Of a DNA stretch of 6,501 bases, positions 1 to 6,069 are shown piece after piece. The translations under genes and the position numbers were made by a program. The notes below the pieces were generated by a model. The model searched no databases. It was not told the origin of the DNA and was given only the letters and a program-made list of their open reading frames with translations. Within the stretch, counting starts at the first letter, position 1. Each line of letters begins with the position of its first letter. The stretch is from Pseudomonadota bacterium (lineage in GTDB: Bacteria > Pseudomonadota > Alphaproteobacteria > Parvibaculales > Parvibaculaceae), in the NCBI GenBank assembly GCA_021780275.1, contig JAJXZC010000812.1, positions 1 to 6,501 on the forward strand. The letters are read 5' to 3'.

Positions 1-15
1 CGTTATTCCAGCCTG

Positions 16-26
16 AAGGAGGGGAG
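16..26 (+). promoter_or_regulatory. Strong ribosome binding site of fabA
   Basis: A purine-rich AAGGAGGGGAG run contains a perfect AGGAGG core at 17-22, nine bases before the GTG at 32. This site favours the GTG start over the in-frame ATG at 65, which has only a weak AAAGAAG upstream. A TGA at 14-16 overlaps the site and could end an upstream gene, but too little of that frame is visible to say. Confidence 0.75.
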
Positions 27-31
27 AACCT

Positions 32-586
32 GTGCAAAATTCCAACGCCAAAGTGAAAGAAGATATGAGCTTTCAACCCAAATCCAGCTATTCGTATGAT
101 GACCTCATCTCCTGCGGCAAGGGGCAGCTGTTCGGCCCCGGCAATGCCAAATTGCCTTTGCCGCCGATGCTGATGTTCGACCGCATCACCCACGTTTCGA
201 CGGAGGGCGGCGCGCACGGCAAGGGCGAGATCGTGGCGGAACTCGACATCAAGCCGGATCTGTGGTTTTTCAACTGCCATTTCGAGGGCGATCCGGTCAT
301 GCCGGGGTGCCTCGGGCTGGATGCCGTCTGGCAACTGCTCGGCTTCTATCTCGGCTGGACGGGAGCGCCCGGCTCGGGCCGCGCGCTCGGCGTCGGCGAC
401 GTGAAGTTCACCGGGCAGGTTCTGCCGGAAGCGAAGAAAGTCACCTACCGCGTCAACATCAAGCGCGTCATCAACCGCCGTCTGGTGCTGGGCATCGGCG
501 ACGGCGTGGTCGAGGTGGACGGCAAGGTGATCTACGAATGCAACGACCTCAAGGTCGGCCTGTTCGAAAACCCGCGCGCGATGTAA
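32..586 (+). CDS. fabA: 3-hydroxydecanoyl-ACP dehydratase/isomerase FabA
   Basis: FabA dehydrates 3-hydroxyacyl-ACP and isomerises trans-2-decenoyl-ACP to cis-3-decenoyl-ACP, the branch point of anaerobic unsaturated fatty acid synthesis in the cytosol. The single hot-dog domain carries the family signature [18 protein letters not shown] at residues 80-97. His83 and Asp97 match the catalytic His70/Asp84 pair of E. coli, with the same 14-residue spacing. The GTG start is chosen because of the strong ribosome binding site at 16-26 and gives 184 residues. The ATG at 65 would give 173 residues, close to the usual length of about 172, so the first 11 residues are the uncertain part. fabB starts 25 bases downstream, which indicates one transcript. 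The FabA/FabB pair is characteristic of Gammaproteobacteria and Alphaproteobacteria. Identity is secure; only the start is open. Confidence 0.96.
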   Translation: MQNSNAKVKEDMSFQPKSSYSYDDLISCGKGQLFGPGNAKLPLPPMLMFDRITHVSTEGGAHGKGEIVAELDIKPDLWFFNCHFEGDPVMPGCLGLDAVWQLLGFYLGWTGAPGSGRALGVGDVKFTGQVLPEAKKVTYRVNIKRVINRRLVLGIGDGVVEVDGKVIYECNDLKVGLFENPRAM

Positions 587-611
587 CTTTCAACAATTTA
601 AGGATATTCTC

Positions 612-1835
612 ATGACACGACGCGTCGTCGTCACCGGACTCGGCATCGTCTCCTGCATCGGCAACAATCAGGACGAAGTCACCCAATCGCTGAAAGAAGG
701 AAAGTCCGGCATCTCTTTTTCGGAGAAATACGCCGAAGTGGGCTTCCGCAGCCATGTGGAAGGACGCCCGAATATCGACATCGCGTCGCTGGTCGACCGC
801 AAGCTCCTGCGCTTCATGGGCGACGGCGCGGCCTACAACTATATTTCCATGGATCAGGCGATCAAGGACGCGGGACTGGAAGAGAAAGATATTTCCAACG
901 AGCGCACCGGCCTGATCATGGGCTCTGGCGGGCCCTCGACCAGGAATTTGCTCGAAGCCTTCGACGTCTCCCGTGAAAAAGGCCCCAAGCGCATCGGGCC
1001 ATACATGGTGACGCGCTGCATGTCCTCGACCAATTCCGCGACGCTGGCGACGCCGTTCAAGATCAAGGGCGTCAACTATTCCATCACCTCGGCCTGCGCG
1101 ACTTCCGCGCACTGCATCGGCAACGCCGTCGAGATGATCCAGTGGGGCAAGCAGGACGTGATGTTCGCGGGCGGCGGCGAGGAACTCGACTGGTCGCTCA
1201 CCTTGCTGTTCGACGCGATGGGCGCGCTTTCTTCGAAATACAACGATACGCCGCAAAAAGCCTCGCGCGCGTATGACGCCAACCGCGACGGTTTCGTCAT
1301 CGCCGGCGGCGGCGGCGCGGTGGTGCTGGAAGAGCTGGAACACGCGCGCGCGCGCGGCGCGAGGATTTACGCAGAAGTCACGGGCTATGGCGCGACGTCG
1401 GACGGCTACGACATGGTCGCGCCGTCGGGCGAGGGCGCGGCGCGTTGCATGAAACAGGCGCTTTCTACAGTCAAGGGCAATGTTTCCTATATCAACACCC
1501 ACGGCACCTCGACGCCGGTAGGCGACGGCGCGGAACTGGGCGCGATGAAGGAAGTGTTCGGCGATAAAATGCCGAAATTCAGTTCGACCAAATCCCTTAC
1601 CGGTCACAGTCTCGGCGCGACCGGCGTTCAGGGGGCGATGTACTGGCTTTTGATGATGAGGCACAAGGTCGCCTGCGCGTCTGCCAATGTCGAGACGCTC
1701 GATCCCGCGGCGGAAGGCCTGCCGATCGTCTTGAAGCGCGAAGACAACGTGACGCACGAGACGGTGCTCTCCAACTCCTTCGGCTTCGGCGGCACGAATT
1801 GCACGCTGGCGCTGTCGCGCTTCGGGGAGCGATAA
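612..1835 (+). CDS. fabB: 3-oxoacyl-ACP synthase I FabB
   Basis: FabB is the condensing enzyme that adds malonyl-ACP to acyl-ACP and, with FabA, elongates the cis-3-decenoyl intermediate towards unsaturated fatty acids. At 407 residues it has the normal length of a thiolase-fold ketosynthase. The nucleophile is Cys162 in [12 protein letters not shown]. The two catalytic histidines are His297 in NTHGTSTP and His332 in TGHSLGATG, and Lys327 lies just before the latter. These match Cys163, His298, Lys328 and His333 of E. coli FabB. The C-terminal NSFGFGGTN motif is at 387-395. The ATG has an AAGGA site at 600-604, seven bases before it. The gene lies between fabA and fabI with gaps of 25 and 2 bases, so it is the middle gene of the operon. 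The FabA neighbour favours FabB over FabF. Confidence 0.96.
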   Translation: MTRRVVVTGLGIVSCIGNNQDEVTQSLKEGKSGISFSEKYAEVGFRSHVEGRPNIDIASLVDRKLLRFMGDGAAYNYISMDQAIKDAGLEEKDISNERTGLIMGSGGPSTRNLLEAFDVSREKGPKRIGPYMVTRCMSSTNSATLATPFKIKGVNYSITSACATSAHCIGNAVEMIQWGKQDVMFAGGGEELDWSLTLLFDAMGALSSKYNDTPQKASRAYDANRDGFVIAGGGGAVVLEELEHARARGARIYAEVTGYGATSDGYDMVAPSGEGAARCMKQALSTVKGNVSYINTHGTSTPVGDGAELGAMKEVFGDKMPKFSSTKSLTGHSLGATGVQGAMYWLLMMRHKVACASANVETLDPAAEGLPIVLKREDNVTHETVLSNSFGFGGTNCTLALSRFGER

Positions 1836-1837
1836 TC

Positions 1838-2686
1838 ATGTCGGAAAAATTGATGCCCAATGGACTTATGCAGGGCAAACGCGGGCTGGTCATGGGGGTC
1901 GCGAACGACCATTCCATCGCCTGGGGCATTGCCAAAACGCTCCACGCCCATGGCGCCGAGATGGCTTTCACCTATCAGGGCGACGCTTTCGGAAAGCGCG
2001 TGCGGCCTCTGGCGGAGACACTCGGCGCGAAGCTGGTTCTGCCCTGCGACGTGGCGAAGGAAGCGGATCTCGATCAGGTCTTCGCCACGCTGAAGAAAGA
2101 ATGGGGCAAGATCGATTTCGTCGTCCACGCCGTCGCCTATTCGAACAAGGACGAACTGAGCGGGCACTATGTCGACACGTCGCTGAACAATTTTCTCAAC
2201 TCGCTGCATATCTCCTGCTATTCATTCACCTCCGTCGCGCGCCGCGCGAAGGACTTGATGGCCGACGGCGGCAGCCTGATCACGCTGAGCTATCTCGGCT
2301 CGGAGCGCGTGATGCCGAACTACAACGTCATGGGCGTTGCCAAGGCGGCGCTGGAGGCTTCCGTGCGCTACCTTGCGGCGGATCTCGGGCCGCGCAATAT
2401 TCGCGTCAATTCGATTTCGGCGGGGCCGATGCGCACGCTCGCGGGCGCCGTCATCGGCAACGCGCGGCACACCTTCAAGTTCACCACCAAGGCTTCGCCC
2501 CTGAAGCGTTCCGTGACTTTGGAGGAAATCGGCAATTCCGCGCTTTATTTCCTCTCCGGTCTTTCATCGGCGGTGACGGGCGAGAACCATTATGTCGATT
2601 GCGGCTTCAACGTCATCGGCATGCCGCGCAACGAAACGTTCGACGAGATCGCCGCGCCGAACGGTAACGGAAACGGGGAGCATTGA
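1838..2686 (+). CDS. fabI: Enoyl-ACP reductase (NADH) FabI
   Basis: FabI reduces trans-2-enoyl-ACP to acyl-ACP, the last step of each fatty acid elongation cycle. It is an atypical short-chain dehydrogenase with a Rossmann fold. The N-terminal nucleotide-binding motif is GVANDHSIAWGIA (residues 20-32). The catalytic part is YLGSERVMPNYNVMGVAK, giving Tyr152, Tyr162 and Lys169, equivalent to Tyr146, Tyr156 and Lys163 of E. coli FabI. SAGPMRTLA follows at 194-202. The chosen ATG lies 2 bases after the fabB stop, with GGGGAG at 1824-1829 eight bases upstream, and gives 282 residues. An upstream in-frame start at 1799 lies inside fabB and is unlikely. Ala100 aligns with Gly93 of E. coli FabI, a position linked there to diazaborine and triclosan resistance. 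The tail after residue 265 is low in complexity (NGNGNG) and a little longer than in E. coli. Confidence 0.95.
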   Translation: MSEKLMPNGLMQGKRGLVMGVANDHSIAWGIAKTLHAHGAEMAFTYQGDAFGKRVRPLAETLGAKLVLPCDVAKEADLDQVFATLKKEWGKIDFVVHAVAYSNKDELSGHYVDTSLNNFLNSLHISCYSFTSVARRAKDLMADGGSLITLSYLGSERVMPNYNVMGVAKAALEASVRYLAADLGPRNIRVNSISAGPMRTLAGAVIGNARHTFKFTTKASPLKRSVTLEEIGNSALYFLSGLSSAVTGENHYVDCGFNVIGMPRNETFDEIAAPNGNGNGEH

Positions 2687-2688
2687 AC

Positions 2689-2931
2689 ATGACGACTGAA
2701 CCGCACATCGCCGGACGCGCGCCGGTGGCCGTCGACGTCGAGGCCGGAAAAACCTATGCCTGGTGCGCCTGCGGCAATTCGAAGAAACAGCCGTTCTGCG
2801 ACGGCTCGCACGGCGGCACGGCGTTCTCTCCGGTCGTGCGCAAGGCGGAAAAATCCGAAACGGTTTATTTCTGCATGTGCAAGCACAGCGGCAACAAGCC
2901 CTTCTGCGACGGCAGTCACGAGAAAGTTTAA
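2689..2931 (+). CDS. Dual CDGSH-type iron-sulfur protein
   Basis: A small soluble protein of 80 residues with two zf-CDGSH motifs, each expected to bind one [2Fe-2S] cluster through three cysteines and one histidine. The first motif has ligands Cys26, Cys28, Cys37 and His41 (CAC...PFCDGSH). The second has Cys62, Cys64, Cys73 and His77 (CMC...PFCDGSH). No membrane segment or signal peptide is visible. The two-motif layout resembles human CISD3 and bacterial monomeric relatives; family members are thought to take part in redox, iron or cluster handling, and the role here is unknown. The ATG lies 2 bases after the fabI stop, with GGGGAG at 2675-2680 eight bases upstream. A TTG at 2683 is in frame but only 2 bases from that site, so the ATG is preferred. 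Position as last gene of the fab operon implies co-expression with lipid synthesis. Confidence 0.9.
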   Translation: MTTEPHIAGRAPVAVDVEAGKTYAWCACGNSKKQPFCDGSHGGTAFSPVVRKAEKSETVYFCMCKHSGNKPFCDGSHEKV

Positions 2932-2938
2932 AAGTCGC

Positions 2939-3733
2939 TTATCTTGCGTGCAACGCGGAGGCGAACGCCTCGAAGATCTTTTTTGAAACGGGATTGATGC
3001 GGTAATCGCCTTCCGGGTGCCATTGCACGCCGAGGAAGAAATGCCTGCCCGGCACGGAAACGGCCTCGACCAGACCGTCCTCGCAAATGCCTTCGACGAA
3101 AAGGCCTTTGCCGACCTTGTCCACGCCCTGCGTGTGCAGCGAGTTGGTCATGAACTTTTGCGGCAAACCGAGCTTTTCGAACAGCCCGCCCGGCTGGGTG
3201 CGGATATTGTGCGCCTGATGCTCGTATTGCGCGATCACGCCTTTGGCGTCGGGGTCGACGCGGTATTGTTCCGGTTCGCGGTGGTCGAATTTTCCCGGCT
3301 GCCTGTGCACGAACTGGTGGAGCGTGCCGCCGCAGGCGACGTTGAGTTCCTGAAAGCCGCGGCAGATGGCGAGCGTCGGAATGTCGAGCTCCATCGCGTC
3401 GCGCAGAAGCTGCAACGACGTCGCGTCGCGGTTGTCATCGAGCAAGGCATCTTCGAATTCGCGCTTGCCGTTGTAATTCGCGGGGTTGACGTGCGTCGGC
3501 GAGCCGGTCAGCAACAGGCCGTCGATTTTCGAGGCGATGCTTTTGATGCTGAAGCCCTTGCCGCCGATGCTGTTGCCTATCGCGGGCAGGATCAGCGGCG
3601 CCGCGCCCGCGATCTCGATGAGCGGCACGATATATTGGCGCTTGATGCCTTGTCCTTCGGCTTTGTTGATGAGCGCGCGGTTGGCAAGGATGCAGACGAT
3701 CGGCTTGCTGGGATAGGGCGATGTATTTGACAT
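2939..3733 (-). CDS. puuD: PuuD-like gamma-glutamyl-GABA hydrolase family protein (class I glutamine amidotransferase fold)
   Basis: In E. coli, PuuD hydrolyses gamma-glutamyl-GABA to glutamate and GABA in putrescine breakdown. This 264-residue protein has the peptidase C26 layout throughout. GSPTHVNP (77-84) matches the GSPSNVQP region of PuuD. The nucleophile elbow AICRGFQELNVACGG holds Cys124, and His239 and Glu241 in VQWHPEG complete the triad. NSLHTQGVDKVGKGL (197-211) is also typical. The ATG has an AAGG site about eight bases upstream. The gene converges on the CDGSH gene with 7 bases between the stops. No other putrescine-pathway gene is in the window, so the substrate is inferred from family only, and other gamma-glutamyl compounds are possible. 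The family and catalytic residues are clear; the symbol is a family-level assignment. Confidence 0.85.
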   Translation of the reverse strand: MSNTSPYPSKPIVCILANRALINKAEGQGIKRQYIVPLIEIAGAAPLILPAIGNSIGGKGFSIKSIASKIDGLLLTGSPTHVNPANYNGKREFEDALLDDNRDATSLQLLRDAMELDIPTLAICRGFQELNVACGGTLHQFVHRQPGKFDHREPEQYRVDPDAKGVIAQYEHQAHNIRTQPGGLFEKLGLPQKFMTNSLHTQGVDKVGKGLFVEGICEDGLVEAVSVPGRHFFLGVQWHPEGDYRINPVSKKIFEAFASALHAR

Positions 3734-3756
3734 GGGAATTACCTTCTTATCGCGTG

Positions 3757-3762
3757 ATTATA
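3757..3762 (-). promoter_or_regulatory. Candidate -10 element for the PuuD-like gene
   Basis: A perfect TATAAT on the minus strand lies 23 bases upstream of the ATG at 3733, which would give a short leader of about 17 bases. No good -35 hexamer is seen at 16-18 bases, so this is half a promoter by sequence. Its position in the 119-base gap after the phosphodiesterase gene supports it. If active, the two minus-strand genes need not share one transcript. Confidence 0.4.
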
Positions 3763-3852
3763 GCCTTTTGCGGGCGATATTGCATTGCCCGGGCGGAGGA
3801 AAATCGCAAATATATTTATTAAAGAGGAATCTTTTGTTTATTCATAATAAAA

Positions 3853-4602
3853 TCAATGCAACGTCTCGATTTCCTCGCGGATGATGTCGGGGCAGTCGGA
3901 GAAGACGCCGGTGATGCCGGCTTCGAGCAGTTCGCGCGCCATGGCGGGGTCGTTGATGGTGTAGGCGAGCACGGGCTTGCCGGGCGAGAGATATTCCTCA
4001 AGGCGTTCGGGCGTGAGCGTGCGCCCATTGATGTTGATGGTGTGCGCGTCGAGATGCGCGGCGATGTCCTGCCATTGTTCGAAATAGTCGTCGATCAAAA
4101 GTCCGCGCGGCCATTCCCCCATCATGTCCATGGCGTTTTCGAGGCTGACATGGCTGAAGCTGGAGATCAGCGGCGGCGGCGCGTCGTCCGGCCAGATGCG
4201 CGTGGCGAAATCGAGAGCGATTTCCGCCGTTTCCACTTCGCGTCCCGGGCAGGGCTTGATTTCGAGGTTGAGGCCGAGGCCGCGGTCGATCACCGCGTTG
4301 AGCGCTTCTTCAAGCGTGGGGATTTTCTCGCCCATGAAGCTTTCGCCGAACCACGCGCCCGCGTCGAGCTCGCGGATGTCGCGGAAATCCGTGTCGGCGA
4401 CGAGGCCGGAGCCGCTGGTGCAGCGGCTTAAATCGTCATCGTGAAAAATGACCGGCACGTGGTCGCGCGTGAGTTTGACGTCCATCTCGACCCATTCGAC
4501 GCCGAGATCGGCCGCGGCGTGGATCGAGGCAAGCGTGTTCTCCGGCGCGTAAGCGCAGGCGCCGCGATGGCCGATGACTTTGGGGATGATCAGCTTGGAC
4601 AT
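3853..4602 (-). CDS. ugpQ: Glycerophosphodiester phosphodiesterase, UgpQ-like
   Basis: This enzyme hydrolyses glycerophosphodiesters, products of phospholipid deacylation, to sn-glycerol 3-phosphate and the free alcohol. It is a single GDPD domain of 249 residues with a TIM-barrel fold, essentially the length of cytosolic E. coli UgpQ. The N-terminal GHRGACAYAPENTLAS motif provides His12, Arg13 and Glu21. EMD (Glu39, Asp41) and FHDDDLSR (His54) follow, and LNLEIK gives Glu114. The metal-binding and general acid/base residues are therefore all present. The stretch PPLISSFSHVSLENAM and WPRGLLIDD closely resembles UgpQ. No signal peptide is seen, which fits a cytosolic enzyme rather than periplasmic GlpQ. 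The ATG has an AAAGG site at 4609-4613. No ugp transporter genes are in the window, so it seems to act alone, perhaps in lipid turnover. Confidence 0.93.
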   Translation of the reverse strand: MSKLIIPKVIGHRGACAYAPENTLASIHAAADLGVEWVEMDVKLTRDHVPVIFHDDDLSRCTSGSGLVADTDFRDIRELDAGAWFGESFMGEKIPTLEEALNAVIDRGLGLNLEIKPCPGREVETAEIALDFATRIWPDDAPPPLISSFSHVSLENAMDMMGEWPRGLLIDDYFEQWQDIAAHLDAHTININGRTLTPERLEEYLSPGKPVLAYTINDPAMARELLEAGITGVFSDCPDIIREEIETLH

Positions 4603-4631
4603 TCTTTGCCTTTCAAAAACAATACTTTGAA

Positions 4632-4660
4632 ATAATGTAGAAAACGCCCCGCGCTGGCAA
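4632..4660 (-). promoter_or_regulatory. Candidate sigma-70-like promoter for ugpQ
   Basis: On the minus strand TTGCCA (4655-4660, five of six matches to TTGACA) is followed after 17 bases by CATTAT (4632-4637, four of six matches to TATAAT). Transcription would begin near 4625, about 23 bases before the ATG. The -10 match is modest. The AT-rich stretch between this gene and the divergent small gene is the natural place for promoters. Confidence 0.4.
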
Positions 4661-4683
4661 TGAACTTTATGCGCAAAAAAGTG

Positions 4684-4711
4684 TTGCTGACTTTACGTAA
4701 TATGGTAATAT
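4684..4711 (+). promoter_or_regulatory. Extended -10 promoter for the 80-residue small gene
   Basis: TTGCTG at 4684-4689 is followed after 16 bases by TAATAT at 4706-4711, with TG at 4703-4704 forming an extended -10 (TGnTAATAT). Transcription would begin near 4718, just before the AAGGAAG ribosome binding site. The ATG at 4712 then lies at or before the transcript start, which argues against it as a start codon. Confidence 0.55.
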
Positions 4712-4721
4712 ATGATTCTTC

Positions 4722-4728
4722 AAGGAAG
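4722..4728 (+). promoter_or_regulatory. Ribosome binding site that sets the start of the small gene
   Basis: AAGGAAG ends seven bases before the ATG at 4736. Of the three in-frame ATG codons (4712, 4730, 4736), only the last has proper spacing from it. Confidence 0.6.
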
Positions 4729-4735
4729 AATGCAC

Positions 4736-4978
4736 ATGGATCAAAAGACGCAAATTGTTCTGACGCAACTGAAATCGCTGAAAAGCGAGTTTGAAAAAAG
4801 CGCGTCGCTGGAAGGCGGAGCTTATGATGCTTTCGGCACGCTCGCGGACAAAGCCATCGCCAGTTTGGAAGCAGGGAGCAATCAAAGAGGCGTTGAATGG
4901 CTTCAAAGGCTCGACAGTCTCTGTTACGAGCCTGCGCATACCCGCGCCGTCAAAGAGATGTTGCGCGCGCTGTCCTGA
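4736..4978 (+). CDS. Small hypothetical protein, 80 residues
   Basis: I do not recognise this protein. It is hydrophilic, with no signal peptide or membrane segment, and looks all-helical. Residues 5-21 form a charged amphipathic stretch (QLKSLKSEFEK within it). A glycine-containing turn at 27-28 precedes a second helix at about 30-46, and a third region runs from about 50 to 79 with a single Cys63 and the only Trp at 55. Composition and codon use look like real bacterial coding sequence. The gene has its own extended -10 promoter (4684-4711), a ribosome binding site (4722-4728) and a strong terminator (5001-5037), so it is a complete single-gene unit. It lies divergent from ugpQ and convergent with the thioredoxin gene. 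An upstream ATG at 4712 would add eight residues but overlaps the promoter. Function is unknown. Confidence 0.75.
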   Translation: MDQKTQIVLTQLKSLKSEFEKSASLEGGAYDAFGTLADKAIASLEAGSNQRGVEWLQRLDSLCYEPAHTRAVKEMLRALS

Positions 4979-5000
4979 AATCAAGGATGCAAAAAGCGAA

Positions 5001-5037
5001 GGGCGCAGGATTTTTAATCCCGCGCCCCTGTTTTTTT
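5001..5037 (+). terminator. Rho-independent terminator, possibly bidirectional
   Basis: GGGCGCAGGATT (5001-5012) pairs with AATCCCGCGCCC (5016-5027) across a TTT loop. This gives eleven base pairs with one A-C mismatch, and a run of seven T follows at 5031-5037. It begins 22 bases after the small gene's stop at 4978. On the minus strand the same stem is followed, after a few bases, by TTTTT (4991-4995 reversed), so it may also end the thioredoxin transcript, whose stop is at 5052. Confidence 0.88.
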
Positions 5038-5051
5038 ATATCAGCTCTGCT

Positions 5052-5927
5052 TTACGCCTTCGGCGGTTTGGGAAGTTCGAGCTTTGATTTTCTGATTTCC
5101 GCCACGAAGTCTTTGAGCGTGATCTGGCTTGTGTTGATCAGCATTTCGACTTGTCTGAAGATGCTGCCGTCCTTCAGTTCTTTCTCGAGCATCTCGCGGA
5201 GCGTCGTTTCCGATCCATCATTCGTCAGCAGGGTGGTCGAGACGTCTGCCTCCGGCGACTTGTTCAAGGCTTCGTTGAAGGCTTCGGTCAGGCTCTTCTT
5301 GTCCGCGTCGGAAAGGGTGATTTGGCTTTGCGCGGGCGCCGGCGATCCGCCCAGAAATTTATTGATATAATCGTCGACCGACATCTCCTGCTGCGTGAGC
5401 AGGTGCTCGAGAGACGTATAGAAATCATCCCCGGCGAGTTCCCGCTCTATTTCCTGGCGGCGGGTTATTTTTTCTCCCGCTTCCGTCGTCACGATCTGAT
5501 TGGCGGTATCGGGGCTGGAATCGAGCAACGCCATGAGTGCGTCCTTGACCTTTTGCCTGTCGGCGGAAGACAGTGTCACGTTTTTCGGAAGGTCGATTTT
5601 CGCGGCGGGCTTGCTCAGGGTGTCATCGATCCATTTGAGGATTTCGACCTTGCGCTTTGCGCCGACCTGCATGCCGACGGGTTCTCCGTCTTTGAAGATC
5701 ATCAGCGTCGGCATGGCCCGGACGCCGTATTGCGCGGCGAGTTCCGGTGAAGCGTCGACGTCGACCTTGACGATCTTGAGGCTGTCGGCGCGTTCGGCTG
5801 CGATTTTGTCGAGCGTGGGGGCGAGGATTTTGCAGGGGCCGCACCAGGTGGCGAAGAAATCGACGACGACGGGCTTGTCGGATTTCAAAACTTCTGTTTC
5901 AAAGTCTGCGGCGGTGACGATTTTCAT
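5052..5927 (-). CDS. Thioredoxin with a long C-terminal extension of two tandem modules
   Basis: The first ~107 residues are a complete thioredoxin domain. VVVDFFATWCGPCK places the redox pair at Cys29 and Cys32, with the buried aspartate of the VDF motif at Asp23. The cis-proline Pro73 is in AMPTLMIF. This part should reduce disulfides in the cytosol; no signal peptide is visible. An ordinary thioredoxin stops near residue 105, but this protein has 291. Residues 117-190 and 203-277 align with each other at an offset of 86 to 87 residues, each beginning V/I-TLSxAD and ending in a SVDDY or TLKDF segment. They look helical and rich in charged residues, do not fit the tetratricopeptide pattern of YbbN/CnoX, and I do not recognise them. 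The protein ends in the proline-rich PKPPKA. The ATG has AAAGGA about nine bases upstream and a good promoter at 5972-5999. Confidence 0.93.
   Translation of the reverse strand: MKIVTAADFETEVLKSDKPVVVDFFATWCGPCKILAPTLDKIAAERADSLKIVKVDVDASPELAAQYGVRAMPTLMIFKDGEPVGMQVGAKRKVEILKWIDDTLSKPAAKIDLPKNVTLSSADRQKVKDALMALLDSSPDTANQIVTTEAGEKITRRQEIERELAGDDFYTSLEHLLTQQEMSVDDYINKFLGGSPAPAQSQITLSDADKKSLTEAFNEALNKSPEADVSTTLLTNDGSETTLREMLEKELKDGSIFRQVEMLINTSQITLKDFVAEIRKSKLELPKPPKA
5097..5579 (-). repeat. Two diverged copies of an ~86-residue module in the thioredoxin extension
   Basis: Copy 1 spans residues 117-190 (5358-5579) and copy 2 residues 203-277 (5097-5321). Shared positions include TLS, AD, a central Leu, Ser-Pro (138-139 and 224-225), Gly151/Gly238, Arg157/Arg244, the ExEL cluster (161-164 and 248-251), Glu174/Glu261, Leu176/Leu263 and Asp186/Asp273. 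By eye about 19 of 74 positions are identical and many more are conservative, with a single one-residue gap. The linker between the copies is GGSPAPAQSQ. This indicates an old internal duplication, not a recent one. Confidence 0.75.
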
Positions 5928-5971
5928 GTGGGATATCCTTTTCTAAAATAATGCATTTTGGGGAACGGATA

Positions 5972-5999
5972 AAAATAACATAGCAGCGCGCAGAGTCAA
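5972..5999 (-). promoter_or_regulatory. Candidate promoter of the thioredoxin gene
   Basis: On the minus strand TTGACT (5994-5999, five of six matches) is followed after 16 bases by TATTTT (5972-5977), preceded by TG in extended -10 position. Transcription would begin near 5965, leaving a leader of about 38 bases before the ATG at 5927. The GC-rich spacer CTGCGCGCTGC is unusual next to the AT-rich -10. Confidence 0.55.
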
Positions 6000-6069
6000 C
6001 GGCAGCCGTGTTTCTCTTTGTTTCAAGAGAGTTGGAGGGCGTTTTTGAAATGGATTTTTTGCGTGCGCG

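Noticed and set aside
549..1757. Long minus-strand open frame of 402 codons opposite fabB
   Set aside because: It is the shadow of fabB: arginine-, alanine- and histidine-rich translation, no recognisable domain, and full overlap with a secure gene.
3017..3730. Plus-strand open frame of 237 codons opposite the PuuD-like gene
   Set aside because: It mirrors the amidotransferase gene almost end to end, has no family motif, and the opposite strand carries an intact catalytic triad.
3771..3834. Short inverted repeats (CGGGC...GCCCG at 3771-3791; AAAGA-GGAA-TCTTT at 3821-3834) after ugpQ
   Set aside because: Five-pair stems with a long loop or only A-T pairs, and no proper T-run. They are too weak to call a terminator or operator.
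3856..4431. Plus-strand open frame of 191 codons opposite ugpQ
   Set aside because: Antisense shadow of a well-conserved phosphodiesterase gene, with biased composition typical of GC-rich shadow frames.
4667..4984. Minus-strand open frame of 105 codons over the small gene
   Set aside because: It runs through the promoter of the opposite gene and lacks a ribosome binding site. The plus strand has promoter, ribosome binding site and terminator in register.
5151..5750. Plus-strand open frame of 199 codons opposite the thioredoxin gene
   Set aside because: Shadow frame with no ribosome binding site or domain; the minus strand encodes a clear thioredoxin with a duplicated tail.
6013..6030. Hairpin TCTCTT-TGTTTC-AAGAGA between the repeat gene and the thioredoxin gene
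   Set aside because: Only six mostly A-T pairs and no T-run directly after the stem on either strand, so it is not a convincing terminator. I see no other gene in 5928-6069.
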